Both the position numbers and the translations under genes were made by a program. Of a DNA stretch of 64,000 nucleotides, positions 8,135-17,532 are shown one piece after another. This DNA comes from Chthoniobacteraceae bacterium (lineage in GTDB: Bacteria; Verrucomicrobiota; Verrucomicrobiia; Chthoniobacterales; Chthoniobacteraceae), in contig CANFTB010000004.1 of NCBI GenBank assembly GCA_947449735.1, positions 94,259 through 158,258 on the forward strand, read 5' to 3'. The stretch's first letter is position 1. Every line of letters begins with the position of its first letter. Below the pieces are notes generated by a model. The model saw nothing but the letters and a program-made list of their open reading frames with translations. It made no database searches and had not been told where the DNA came from.

Positions 8135-9637
8135 ATGATGAACACACGCAGATCCTTCCTCAAGTCCCTCGCCATTGCAGGTGCTTCCACCGTTCTTCCC
8201 GCTGGTTCTTACCTCCGCGCCCAGGGCGCCAACTCCAGCATCCGGATTGCCGGTATCGGGGTTGGGGGAAGAGGGGCCGGCCTTTTCAAGGGGGCGTTGG
8301 AGGGAAAACTGGGCCGCATCGTGGCTCTTTGCGACGTGGATCCAAAGCGCGTGGCGCAGGGAAAGGTGAATTACGAGGCCGATCCATTGAATGCCGGACA
8401 AACCGTGCAGGGCTATTCTGATTTTCGCAGAATGTTGGAGAGCAAGGAGATCGATGCAGTGATGATCGCGACCCCGAATCACTGGCACACGCTCGCCGCC
8501 ATCTGGGCCATGCAGGCCGGCAAGGACGTGTACGTGGAGAAGCCCGTGTCGCATACGCTTTGGGAGGGGCGCCAGTTGGTCGCCGCCGCCGCGAAGTACG
8601 GCCGCATTGTGCAATCGGGAACGCAGAGCCGCTCTTCAGGAGGTTTGAAGGCCGCCGCCGAATGGCTCAAGGGTTCGCCGCTTGGCAAGCTCAAGTACGC
8701 CAGGGGCACGTGCTTCAAGCGCAGGCCCTCGATCGGAAAGTCCTCTGGCCCACAGGCTCTTCCCGAAGGGATCGATCATGACCTTTGGTGCGGACCTGCG
8801 GCCGTACTGCCATTGAACCGGGCAAAGCTCCATTACGACTGGCATTGGGTTTGGGAATACGGAAACGGCGATTTGGGCAATCAGGGTGTGCATCAGGCGG
8901 ACATCGCGCGCTGGTTCATGGGCGAGGAGGGACTGCCCAAGTCGGCGATCAGCGTTGGCGGCAGGCTTGGTTACGAGGATGACGGTGAAACGCCAAACAC
9001 GCAGATGATTGCCTTCGATTATCAGAAGGCGCCAATGTACTTCGAGGTGCACGGGCTCCCTAAAGAATCGGATTCAAAGGAGATGGATTCCTATCGCGGT
9101 TCTCAAATCGGGGTCGTCCTGCAGTACGAAAACGGACATGTTTTGATTCCGAACTATACTGGTGTGACCGCGTTCGATACTGCCGGAAACCCTGTGCATT
9201 ACTTTGGCACGGCTAAACCGGCGTCCGGGCAAGTCAGTATTCCCTCCACTGAAGGTGGCAAGGAAACCCACGCGCAAAACTTTCTGAAAGCTGTTGCCTC
9301 GCGTAACGCTGCGGCCCTGTCCTGTCCTCCGAGCGAAGGACACTTGTCGGCGGCGCTTTGCCACATGGCGGGCATTTCCCATCGTTTGGGCAGGACGGCA
9401 TCGGCCGACGAGATTCAGGGAGCGCTGAAAGCGGATGCGGAGGCCCAGGAATCCGTGGGACGCATGCTCGAGCATCTCAAGTCGAACCTTGTGGATTTGG
9501 CAAAAACTCCGCTGACCCTGGGGGCGCGTTTGAACCTCGACCGGAGCACCGAGCGGTTTGTGAAAAACGACGCGGCTAACGCCATGTTGCATCGCAAGGA
9601 CCGCAAAGGGTTCGAAGTGCCCAAGCTCAGCGCCTAG
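8135..9637 (+). CDS. Gfo/Idh/MocA family oxidoreductase, Tat-exported
   Basis: 500 residues. A Tat signal (NTRRSFLKSLAIAGAS) is followed by a Rossmann fold (IRIAGIGVGGRGAGLFKGAL) and the family's EKP motif in DVYVEKPVSHTLWEGRQ, whose Lys is the usual catalytic or cofactor-positioning residue. Residues 180-430 match the alpha/beta C-terminal half. The family performs NAD(P)-dependent redox chemistry on sugars and derivatives; secreted members in PVC bacteria have poorly known substrates and may carry a bound cofactor through the Tat system. No Shine-Dalgarno sequence precedes the start; the base run before it is C-rich (ACCACCCCCC). It stands divergent from the PSD1 cluster and convergent with the two SDR genes. 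Confidence 0.92.
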   Translation: MMNTRRSFLKSLAIAGASTVLPAGSYLRAQGANSSIRIAGIGVGGRGAGLFKGALEGKLGRIVALCDVDPKRVAQGKVNYEADPLNAGQTVQGYSDFRRMLESKEIDAVMIATPNHWHTLAAIWAMQAGKDVYVEKPVSHTLWEGRQLVAAAAKYGRIVQSGTQSRSSGGLKAAAEWLKGSPLGKLKYARGTCFKRRPSIGKSSGPQALPEGIDHDLWCGPAAVLPLNRAKLHYDWHWVWEYGNGDLGNQGVHQADIARWFMGEEGLPKSAISVGGRLGYEDDGETPNTQMIAFDYQKAPMYFEVHGLPKESDSKEMDSYRGSQIGVVLQYENGHVLIPNYTGVTAFDTAGNPVHYFGTAKPASGQVSIPSTEGGKETHAQNFLKAVASRNAAALSCPPSEGHLSAALCHMAGISHRLGRTASADEIQGALKADAEAQESVGRMLEHLKSNLVDLAKTPLTLGARLNLDRSTERFVKNDAANAMLHRKDRKGFEVPKLSA

Positions 9638-9713
9638 CCGGGCTTGCCTCGTTCCTGAGTCCAGTGGTCCGGGCGCGTTTCAAATGCGGAGCGCGCCCGC
9701 GGTCCTCGCGGTG

Positions 9714-10481
9714 CTACTGGGCCGTCCAACCGCCGTCGATCATCAGGCAGCTGCCGGTCACAAAGCTGGAGGCCGGAGAGGCTAGGAAGAGGATGGCGCC
9801 GTCAATTTCGTCAAGTTCGCCCCAGCGGCCGAGCGGAATTTTGGAGCGGAACGCCTCGTATTTGACGGGGTCGTCCAGCAGCGCCTTGTTCATTTCCGTG
9901 GCGAAAGGGCCGGGACACAACGCATTCACTGTGACGCCCTTGGAGGCAACCTCGAGGGCCTGTGTCTTGGTGAGAAGAACGAGGCCGCCCTTGCTGGCTG
10001 TGTAGGGTGGTCGTTCGGCGAGGCCGATGGTGCCGAGCATGCTCGAGATGTGTATGACCCTGCCCCAGTTGCGATCCATCATGGAGGGAAGAACCGCTTT
10101 GGAGCAGATGAACGGACCTGTGAGATTGATGTCGATCACCTTCTGCCATTCCTCAAGCGGCATTTCGACGGTGGGCTTTCTGAAATTTATGCCGGCATTG
10201 TTTACCAGAATGTCGATCGGCCCGAGGCGTTCAGTCGCGGCCTTCACGAAATCCGCGATGGAAGATTCGCTGGTGACGTCCGCCGCGGCCCCGTAAGTTG
10301 TGACTCCGAACTCTCCGGAGATCTCCTCCATGGCGGCGGTGGCGGCATCTGATGTGCGGCTGTTGGTGGCGATGCGGGCACCGGCGGCGGCGAGGCAGCG
10401 GGCCATTTGAAGGCCGAGGCCACGGGTGGCGCCGGTGATCCAGGCGGTGCGGCCCTTGAGGCTGAATAGTTTTTCAAACAT
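9714..10481 (-). CDS. SDR family oxidoreductase, gluconate 5-dehydrogenase-like
   Basis: 255 residues from the ATG at 10481; the frame extends 20 codons upstream, but MFEKLFSLKGRTAWITGATRGLG is the usual family start. The NAD(P) motif TGATRGLG, NNAGIN, the catalytic Ser in HISSMLG and YTASKGG (YxxxK) are all present, and the protein ends with a conserved MIDGGW. Its sequence style resembles gluconate/2-dehydro-3-deoxygluconate 5-dehydrogenases, but the substrate cannot be fixed from the sequence. It follows another SDR gene on the same strand 74 bp upstream, suggesting a two-step oxidation/reduction of a sugar acid. Confidence 0.88.
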   Translation of the reverse strand: MFEKLFSLKGRTAWITGATRGLGLQMARCLAAAGARIATNSRTSDAATAAMEEISGEFGVTTYGAAADVTSESSIADFVKAATERLGPIDILVNNAGINFRKPTVEMPLEEWQKVIDINLTGPFICSKAVLPSMMDRNWGRVIHISSMLGTIGLAERPPYTASKGGLVLLTKTQALEVASKGVTVNALCPGPFATEMNKALLDDPVKYEAFRSKIPLGRWGELDEIDGAILFLASPASSFVTGSCLMIDGGWTAQ

Positions 10482-10555
10482 GGAGGTAGCGGGGTATGGA
10501 ATGTTTTTGGGGACCGGATGCAGTGTCTTTAACGAGGGCACGCAGGCGGCCCGGA

Positions 10556-11326
10556 TCAGGAATGCATGACCTGGCCGCCGTCGATGTTGATCGTTTGCCC
10601 TGTGATGTTTGCCGCGTGCTCTGAGGCTAGGAAGACGGCCATGGCTGCGTATTCGGATGGGGTTTGCCAGCGACCGAGCGGGGAAACCTTCCGTATTTTT
10701 TCTTCCGCCCAGACGGCGTAGTCCTGCCGCATCTCCGCGGGCAGACTGGTCTGGCCGGCCCTCCAGACGGATTCGTTTAAATCGGTCCGCACCATGCCCG
10801 GGGAGAGGGCGTTTACGCGCACCCCGTGGGGAGCGAAATCCTTTGCTGCGCAGTGGACGAAATTGATGAGGCCGGCCTTCGCCGCGCTGTAGGGAGGGTC
10901 GGTTTGGGAGCCGATCTGGCCGGCGACCGAGGCCAGAAAGAGGAGGCTTCCGCCCTTCTTTTCAACAAAGTTCAGGGCGAACGCGTGCGCCGCGTGGACC
11001 GCGGTCATCAGGTTGACATCCACGACGCGGCGCCAGTCCTCCGGGGCGAGATTCCAAAAGGGGAAGCCGAACTTTCCCGAGCCAACCCCAATGGAGTGGA
11101 CCACATGGTCGACGGCACCCAGAGATCTTGCAAAGGCCTGCACCTGGTCGTACGAACCGGCGTCGCCGGCATGCATGTTCACTACTGAGGGCGGACCATC
11201 GCCTGCATCCAGATCAAAACCGTGAACGACGCAACCTTCGTGCAGAAAGCCCTCTGCAATGGCCTTTCCGATGCCGCGGGCGGCTCCGAAAACTGCAACC
11301 TTCTGGCCTTTGAGATTCAATTCCAT
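10556..11326 (-). CDS. SDR family oxidoreductase
   Basis: 256 residues. The cofactor motif GAARGIG (a variant of TGxxxGxG with Gly for Thr), the catalytic Ser in LASVAGQ and YSAAKAG (YxxxK) place it in the classical SDR family; the C-terminus NIDGGQVMHS is typical. The usual NNAG is replaced by HSIGVG in VHSIGVGSG, so the active-site support loop is altered. It is upstream of, and probably co-transcribed with, the SDR gene ending at 9714. The substrate is unknown; an alcohol or sugar is likely. Confidence 0.88.
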   Translation of the reverse strand: MELNLKGQKVAVFGAARGIGKAIAEGFLHEGCVVHGFDLDAGDGPPSVVNMHAGDAGSYDQVQAFARSLGAVDHVVHSIGVGSGKFGFPFWNLAPEDWRRVVDVNLMTAVHAAHAFALNFVEKKGGSLLFLASVAGQIGSQTDPPYSAAKAGLINFVHCAAKDFAPHGVRVNALSPGMVRTDLNESVWRAGQTSLPAEMRQDYAVWAEEKIRKVSPLGRWQTPSEYAAMAVFLASEHAANITGQTINIDGGQVMHS

Positions 11327-11477
11327 GGTTGTGATATTGTGGTCCCGTCCTCAAGCGCAGGCAAGGATTTGAGAGGTGAGGGCGGGGCTGCCTGCAGGTG
11401 ACTGGGAAACACGCCGCCGGCATCAGATTACACGCGCCATATGGAGTCTGTTGATTTATAAGAAAGATCCCCATCCC

Positions 11478-14192
11478 GTGAAAACATCCCTCCTGAGTGT
11501 TGTCGCTGCGTTCTGCGCAGCATCTCCCGGTGCCCTGTTTGCGCAGGAGCCGGAGCCCAAAATTGCTGCGCTGCTTGCAGCCGCCCCGAACAACCACGTC
11601 TCGGTCGCGAAGGCGGCGTTGGGGCGCGAGTTTCTGGTCTCCGCGTCGGTCATTCCGCAGTTGGTTGCGGCAACGAGTACTTCCCTGGCCGGCAAGATTG
11701 TGCGGTTCGAATTGTTTCACGACGGGGTAGATCTTTACGAGTCGAACGAGGGTTTTGTGGTGACCAACGATCTCCCCGCGAGGCGTTTGTTGACAACGTT
11801 TCCAATAGTCTCTCAGGACTCTGAGAGGGTGGTGATCGATTTTAACGCGGGGATGCGCCGGGTCTTTAACGACATCTGGTATGCCTCCTCCGAGGTTCCG
11901 GGGGCGACGCCCGGTAGGGTGCCGCTGACCCAGGCGCGCTCTTTGGAGATTCCCCAGGGGCGTGTCTTCGAGGTGCGCGCAGAAGGTGAGCAGATTGTGG
12001 TGAGGCAGAGCGCGCAGGTGCGGGATCGTGAGAAGGATTCCAACCGTGAGGACAGGTACGAGATCCGCTACTTCATCGCGCCCTACAATCCGGGGGATTT
12101 CAAGACCAAGGAGCATGCGCCCGACGTTTCACGCTATGTGCGTTTTTTTGAAACGCACCCGCAAATTGAGGCCTCCACGGGGCGGACTGCGGCGCGGATT
12201 GCCCTCTTTGACATCCGGCAACCGGTGGTCATTCACTACAGCGCGAACACGCCCGCCGAGTACGAGGGTGCAGTGCGCGACGGCATCCTTTACTGGAACA
12301 GGGCCTTCGGCCGGGAAGTTGTAAAGGCGGAAAAGGCGCAGGAGGGGGTGACGGCGCCCGACCCGCGGTTCAGTCTGGTGCAGTGGGTTCCCTGGGATTC
12401 GGCGGGGTTCGCCTATGCTGACGTGATTGTGGACCCGCGCTCCGGAGCCTCGCAGAGGGGGCAGGCTTACATGACGAGCACGTTTTCCTTCACCGGCAAA
12501 GCGCGTGCGCGTGCGCTGCTGCGCTCCATGCGGACGGTCGCCGCGGGAGGAGGGCAGGGCGGTCCGAAGAAGTTTGGGCCCGGTGAGGTGGCCGAGGGAA
12601 CCGGACGGGGGGAGGACGGGGCGTTGTTTTCGAGCGCGCGGGCTTGCGAGTGCGACCCGGTGCAGTTTGCGGAACACTTCGCCGCCGGCCTGGAGGCAGC
12701 GCTGGCCGACGGGCGTTTTACGGATGAGGCCGCCAAGCGGGTTTCGGGAGATTACGTGAGGGAAGTGGTGGCGCACGAGGTCGGGCACATGCTCGGCCTG
12801 CGGCACAATTTCGCGGGGACTCTGAGCGGCACAATGACGCACAAGGAGCTTTCCGAATGGTTCAATGCCTACCTTGCCAGCGACGACACCCAGTTGCTGG
12901 CCGACCGGATTCCCTCGTCCTCGGTGATGGACTACATCGACATCAAATCCGCAGCGTTTGTCGGAAGGAAAATCCGCAAGACCCAGGAGGTACTGCCCTA
13001 TGATTTGGCCGCGATCCGCTGGGGATACCTTGCAGATAACAATGTGGCGACGAAGAAGATGCTGTTTGGAACCGACCAGGACATGATGAGTTATGGGGAC
13101 GTAACGCCTTTCGATTTTGGGGCGGAACCGGTGATTGGAGCCTATGCCTCCATCGGCGAGGAGTTGAAGAACCTGCCTAATAGTTTGCTTGAGCAGTTTA
13201 TTGCCGCGAAGGCTCCCCGTGACCCGCGTGACAAGAAGCAGCTTGAACAGCTGAGTCTTGATCCTGAGAAGGCGGCGACGCGGGTGGCTGAGGCCTACGG
13301 GCGGCTGTTGTCGTGGTTTAAGGTTGGACGCCGTTCGTTGCGGGTGGAGCGGGATTTCCCCTTCGTCGGGCCACTGAACCAGCGTGAGGTAATGGCGAAG
13401 CACTGGAAGGTGTTGAATGAGCAGATGGACAAGCTGGGAGGGGTGGACAGGGCGTTGTTTTCCTATCTGCCATTGGACTTGAAGCTGGAGCTGAAGGGAG
13501 ATCCAAACGGGGTCGAGTTGGTGGGTAAGATCGACGCGAAGCAGCTTTTGGAGAGAGTTTCGAAACTGTTGGAAACAAAGGAGTACACCGACTTCACGGG
13601 TCTGGATGAAAAGCCGGCTAGTTTTTCAAAGGTCGACAAGGACCTCATTCTCCGGCGTGCGAAATTGTACTTCGACGAGTTCGAGAAGGAAGTGCTGAAG
13701 AAGATGTGTCAGAAGTTGGAGAAGTCCCCGCGCGATCTTGGAGTGCAGGCCTTGGAGGAAGTCTCGGATGACGATGTGGTGGCGCGTCTTGAGAGGCGGA
13801 TCGTGGATGTCGCCAGGGAGGTGATTATGGCCCGGAACGAGGAGCGCCGGCACAAGGGCAAGGTCGACAAGTCTCTAGTCGAGGTCGTGGAGTTCCGGCA
13901 CGATCTGGAAACACGGACGACTGCGGCCCGGATGCTGGCGGATGGCGCGGGGTCGTTCCGCAGTTGGGCGGTGGAGTCGCGCACGGATCTGGCCAAGGCG
14001 TTAAAGGACGCGGTGGACGCGGGATTGAATGTGCAAAACATGAGGGAGTTCAAGGAGTCGATGCTCTCGAGAACCCTCCGGGACTGGTATCTCAACCAGC
14101 AAAGTGTGCTTGGCGTCTTGGGAAGCAAGGGCATGCCGATGCCGCTTCCTCCGCCGCCGGTTTCAACGGGACCAAAGCCACCCCACCCCTAA
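11478..14192 (+). CDS. Zinc-dependent metalloprotease of the DUF5117/DUF4953 type, secreted
   Basis: 904 residues from a GTG at 11478. An earlier ATG in frame at 11376 gives 34 extra residues with no signal character, while VKTSLLSVVAAFCAASPGALFAQ reads as a signal peptide, so the GTG is preferred. The catalytic zinc site is VAHEVGHMLGLRHN, a full HExxHxxGxxH metzincin-type motif near residue 435. The N-terminal half (about 60-300) resembles DUF5117 and the rest DUF4953. The C-terminal 250 residues are charged and helical. It is likely a periplasmic or outer-surface peptidase. Its stop overlaps the stop of the convergent cyclophilin gene by 3 bp. Confidence 0.85.
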   Translation: MKTSLLSVVAAFCAASPGALFAQEPEPKIAALLAAAPNNHVSVAKAALGREFLVSASVIPQLVAATSTSLAGKIVRFELFHDGVDLYESNEGFVVTNDLPARRLLTTFPIVSQDSERVVIDFNAGMRRVFNDIWYASSEVPGATPGRVPLTQARSLEIPQGRVFEVRAEGEQIVVRQSAQVRDREKDSNREDRYEIRYFIAPYNPGDFKTKEHAPDVSRYVRFFETHPQIEASTGRTAARIALFDIRQPVVIHYSANTPAEYEGAVRDGILYWNRAFGREVVKAEKAQEGVTAPDPRFSLVQWVPWDSAGFAYADVIVDPRSGASQRGQAYMTSTFSFTGKARARALLRSMRTVAAGGGQGGPKKFGPGEVAEGTGRGEDGALFSSARACECDPVQFAEHFAAGLEAALADGRFTDEAAKRVSGDYVREVVAHEVGHMLGLRHNFAGTLSGTMTHKELSEWFNAYLASDDTQLLADRIPSSSVMDYIDIKSAAFVGRKIRKTQEVLPYDLAAIRWGYLADNNVATKKMLFGTDQDMMSYGDVTPFDFGAEPVIGAYASIGEELKNLPNSLLEQFIAAKAPRDPRDKKQLEQLSLDPEKAATRVAEAYGRLLSWFKVGRRSLRVERDFPFVGPLNQREVMAKHWKVLNEQMDKLGGVDRALFSYLPLDLKLELKGDPNGVELVGKIDAKQLLERVSKLLETKEYTDFTGLDEKPASFSKVDKDLILRRAKLYFDEFEKEVLKKMCQKLEKSPRDLGVQALEEVSDDDVVARLERRIVDVAREVIMARNEERRHKGKVDKSLVEVVEFRHDLETRTTAARMLADGAGSFRSWAVESRTDLAKALKDAVDAGLNVQNMREFKESMLSRTLRDWYLNQQSVLGVLGSKGMPMPLPPPPVSTGPKPPHP

Positions 14193-16039
14193 GGGGCAGT
14201 GAGCGAGACCGGGATGCTCGCACCCGCTTTAATGGCGAACCCCGAGGATTTCGTGTAGCCCGAACCGGTGACATTGACTCCGTAAAAACTCAGGCGGCCA
14301 CCATCGGCGGCATAGGAGCCCTGGAAGGTGCCGTCCAGCGGGTTGAATCGCAGGATGACGCCCGATGGGTTTGCTCCGAAAGTGGTGGTGGTGTTTGTGC
14401 GCGATACTTGGAACGCCGTTGAGGCGAGGTTTTCCCCCAGAATGCGGCCTGCGCCCGCGTTTGTTCGGAAGGGTGCTAGAACGATCCCCGTGGCGGGCGG
14501 CGTCCACGGTGCCATGGTTGATATCAGAAGCCCGTTTTGTTCTGAGGGAACGGAATTTGCAGGGATCGCCTGCCGGTACCAGTACAGGTAACTGAGATTC
14601 GTGAGCCAGTTGGAATACGCAGCGTAGGCTGTTTGATATGCGACAAAGGCAGGTGTGCTCGTGTACTGAGCGTCTGTTTGAGTGGCTTCCCGAGTCGGAG
14701 CAGCGGGAGGCGAAATGTCCGCCGGATCGCCTGAGGGACGCATCTCCAGCCCTCCCGTCAGCCAGAGATTCCTGTACACGCCCTGCCAGTTTGCGAGAGG
14801 AACACTCGGGAAGATGCTGCGTAGCGCTTCGTTCGCCTTAGTCAGTTCGCAAATAAAAACCGGAAGCATGTACCTTCCCCCCTCGTTTGTGGGGACCTTT
14901 GAAAAGGCAAGCGCTCTGCCGTCCGGCAGTTTCCCACTGGCGATGCATACGCCGGATGTTTTCAAGAAGTTTAAGGCCAGGAACGCTGAGCCGCGTATAT
15001 TGGAGAGTCCGTTTGGCTTGAGCACAGCCGTGTAGCGGCTGCCAAGGTTCGGGATGGCCAGTTCGGTCGCTCCGCTAACCAGAGTGGAGTCATTCAGGTC
15101 GGTCGCCTTGGAAAGGTCGGCGTTGTCGGTGTTGAGTCCGCACAAAGTGATCGAGACGCTGGCGCCGGTCGCTGCGACGCGTCTCAAACGGATTCTGACA
15201 CGCAATGGGAACGCAGCTTTGCTGTCGATCAGCACAGAACATTCACTTTCCGAGGTGGATCCGGCAACGGGCGTGAGCTTTCCTGTAAAGGAAGACCTGC
15301 GGCCGAAGTATTCAAGCTGTCCGCTCAGGGTTCCTGTTTTGGTGAAGCTGAGTTGGTATGAGCCGAAAATGTTCCGGTCAAAATTGCGCAGCAGTCCGTG
15401 CGCCATTCCCGACGGGAACAGGGCCGCGTAGGCGACTCGTGGAGTGTCGGTGATTTCCTCCGAGCGGATGCGGACTGAATTGACTGCAAGCCGGTTTACT
15501 GGCGTCTCGCCAGCCACGGGCTGGCTTTCCAAAATCGCGAGAACGCTTCCACCGCTGATCAGGGAACCGATCGGCGCGTGGACTCCGTCGAGATGGGGGG
15601 CGTTCCCATACATGATAAAAAATCCGCTCCCGCCTGAATCGGCAAACGCCGTTTTTGCCATGGACAGCACGCCTCTTGTGTGTGCGCGGTTCGGGTGGTC
15701 GCCAGTGTTTACGGGCTCGTCCGGGATGGTGTATCCGGGGCCTCCGGATCCGTACTGGGCGGCAAGGTCTGCGTAGCGAGTGTTGGGGTCCCCGCCCTGT
15801 ATCATAAAGCCGGGAACCGCCCTGTGAAAGGCTGTGCTATCGTAAAAATGCGTGTCAGCAAGATATTTGAAGTTCTTAACCGTGCGCGGGCTGACATCCC
15901 GGAAGAGCTCAAATTCCATGGTCCCGGCGCTAGTGAAAATAGTGGCAATCTCTCTGACTTCCGCATGGAGACGGAGAGTGAAGGACACAAACAGGAGGGC
16001 TGTGAGTGCCAGGAGGATCTTGGGGAGACGAAGCGGCAT
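14189..16039 (-). CDS. Peptidyl-prolyl cis-trans isomerase (cyclophilin) fused to a long C-terminal beta-rich extension
   Basis: 616 residues from the ATG at 16039; the open frame continues upstream but would overlap the divergent DUF2851 gene and has no signal. MPLRLPKILLALTALLFVSF is a signal peptide. Residues 30-195 are a cyclophilin with the active-site FHRAVPGFMIQGGD, then GSGFFIMYGNAPHLDG. The remaining 400 residues contain two blocks of a repeat-like beta domain, GSYQLSFTKTGTLSGQLEYF at about 230 and a similar VILRFNPLDGTFQGSYA near the end, of the kind often seen in large verrucomicrobial surface proteins. Single-domain secreted cyclophilins are about 190 residues, so this is a fusion. 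It probably acts in the periplasm or at the surface. Confidence 0.85.
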   Translation of the reverse strand: MPLRLPKILLALTALLFVSFTLRLHAEVREIATIFTSAGTMEFELFRDVSPRTVKNFKYLADTHFYDSTAFHRAVPGFMIQGGDPNTRYADLAAQYGSGGPGYTIPDEPVNTGDHPNRAHTRGVLSMAKTAFADSGGSGFFIMYGNAPHLDGVHAPIGSLISGGSVLAILESQPVAGETPVNRLAVNSVRIRSEEITDTPRVAYAALFPSGMAHGLLRNFDRNIFGSYQLSFTKTGTLSGQLEYFGRRSSFTGKLTPVAGSTSESECSVLIDSKAAFPLRVRIRLRRVAATGASVSITLCGLNTDNADLSKATDLNDSTLVSGATELAIPNLGSRYTAVLKPNGLSNIRGSAFLALNFLKTSGVCIASGKLPDGRALAFSKVPTNEGGRYMLPVFICELTKANEALRSIFPSVPLANWQGVYRNLWLTGGLEMRPSGDPADISPPAAPTREATQTDAQYTSTPAFVAYQTAYAAYSNWLTNLSYLYWYRQAIPANSVPSEQNGLLISTMAPWTPPATGIVLAPFRTNAGAGRILGENLASTAFQVSRTNTTTTFGANPSGVILRFNPLDGTFQGSYAADGGRLSFYGVNVTGSGYTKSSGFAIKAGASIPVSLTAP

Positions 16040-16141
16040 GCTCCTTAGACAGCAGATTTTATACCATTTTCCGCCAACCGATTGATGGGGGGATTGGATT
16101 TTGCAGGCGCCTGAAGTCTGGACCAAGGACGATGCGAGCGT

Positions 16142-17446
16142 ATGGGGGGAATGATTGGTCAACGGCGCCGGGCGGGCGAACTGGAGGTGCAGGCCCGGTG
16201 GTTTGCGGGCGAGTTCGGGCGGGAGTTCGAGGGGACTTCCGGCGAGAGGATACGTGTCGTGCAGTTTGGCGTCTGGAATCGCTCCGCGGGACCCGATTTT
16301 GCGGACGCGGCGGTGGAACTGGACGGCGTTGGGATCTTCAGGGGCGCGATCGAGATAGACATGGACGTTCGCGATTGGGAGGCGCACGGACATTCTCAAA
16401 ATCGAGAATATGACGGGGTGGTCCTCCATGTGTTTTTTGAGCGCGGCCCCAAGCGGCTGTTCACGCGTACAAACAGTCACCGGTCGGTTCCGCAGGTTCA
16501 CTTGACTGACGGGCATCAGGGCGGAAGCGTCGTCGCTCCGATGGCCCACCCGGGGCGGTGTGCGAGATTGTTGGAGAAAATGAATCTGGACGCTTTGCAG
16601 TTGGAGTTAAGGGAGGCTGCGGCGCTTCGTTTCAGAAGACGGACACACCATCTGCAGCGCGTAGCTGAAGTCCACGGTGAGACGGAGGCGCTGTTTCAGG
16701 GCGTGGCAGCGGCGATGGGATACCCCGGCAACCAGCTGCCCTTCCGCCTGCTCGCTCAAAGGTTGCCGCTCAAACGTTTGATGGAGGCGCCGGACGATAT
16801 TGAGGCGTTGATGTTTGGAGTGGCGGGTTTTTTACCGGTGCCGGATCTTTTCGGATACTCGGCTGAGGCGCGTCGTTATGTACGTAATCTTTGGGAGCGT
16901 TGGTGGGGGCACCGGGATTCGCATTCGGCGTTGGTTTTGTCTCCTCAAGTGTGGCGCCTCGGATTGCAGCGACCCGCAAATCATCCCATGCGCCGCCTGG
17001 GGGCGCTTGTGCAGATGCTCCGGCAGTGGAAGGTTTTCAGCAGGCTGGCCGGAGCGCGTCAATGGCGGCAGGTGCAAAGCTTGTTGGGAGGTTTAACGCA
17101 TCCTTTTTGGAGTCACCACTATACTTTCCGATCGGTTGGACTGGAGCATCCGTTGTGCCTGCTCGGGAGGGAGCGCTTCGAAGAGATCCTGATCAACGTC
17201 TTGCTGCCGATGAGCGGAGACTGGGAGGCATTGCTTTTACTTAGAGCGCCCGAACAGAATAGCCGCAGCCGGATCGCGGCGGCGCGGGTACTTGGCCGGC
17301 GGGCGGATGTTCGGGGGTTGCTAAGCCAGGCCGTCTGCCAGCAGGGGGTGCTGCAGTTGTACGAGGACTTTTGTTGCAGGGACGCGTCGGACTGCGTCCG
17401 GTGCCCTTATCCGGAGCAGGCGCAGGCGCGTTGCGATTCAGTCTGA
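16142..17446 (+). CDS. DUF2851 family protein
   Basis: 434 residues, cytoplasmic. The diagnostic N-terminal stretch GPDFADAAVELDGVGIFRGA and the WEAHGHSQNREYDGVVLHV block match DUF2851. The C-terminus carries a cysteine cluster, CCRDASDCVRCPYPEQ, which is also conserved in the family and may bind a metal. The function of the family is unknown; the aspartate/glutamate pattern in the N-terminal block has a nuclease-like look, but that is only an impression. The gene is divergent from the cyclophilin with about 100 bp between. A second in-frame ATG at 16151 is possible. Confidence 0.85.
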   Translation: MGGMIGQRRRAGELEVQARWFAGEFGREFEGTSGERIRVVQFGVWNRSAGPDFADAAVELDGVGIFRGAIEIDMDVRDWEAHGHSQNREYDGVVLHVFFERGPKRLFTRTNSHRSVPQVHLTDGHQGGSVVAPMAHPGRCARLLEKMNLDALQLELREAAALRFRRRTHHLQRVAEVHGETEALFQGVAAAMGYPGNQLPFRLLAQRLPLKRLMEAPDDIEALMFGVAGFLPVPDLFGYSAEARRYVRNLWERWWGHRDSHSALVLSPQVWRLGLQRPANHPMRRLGALVQMLRQWKVFSRLAGARQWRQVQSLLGGLTHPFWSHHYTFRSVGLEHPLCLLGRERFEEILINVLLPMSGDWEALLLLRAPEQNSRSRIAAARVLGRRADVRGLLSQAVCQQGVLQLYEDFCCRDASDCVRCPYPEQAQARCDSV

Positions 17447-17532
17447 TCCGGACGGGCGCGTGTGGTTGAAATGCGAATGTTTTTTGAAAAAGGGCTTCCG
17501 TTTGCATGGGCCGTCTCGCTTGCTTACGGGGT

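Noticed and set aside
11376..11477. ATG start of the metalloprotease at 11376
   Set aside because: The added 34 residues are not signal-like, while the GTG at 11478 is followed directly by a signal peptide. Some doubt remains.
16040..16549. Upstream extension of the cyclophilin gene to 16549
   Set aside because: It overlaps the divergent DUF2851 gene and has no signal; the signal peptide begins at 16039.
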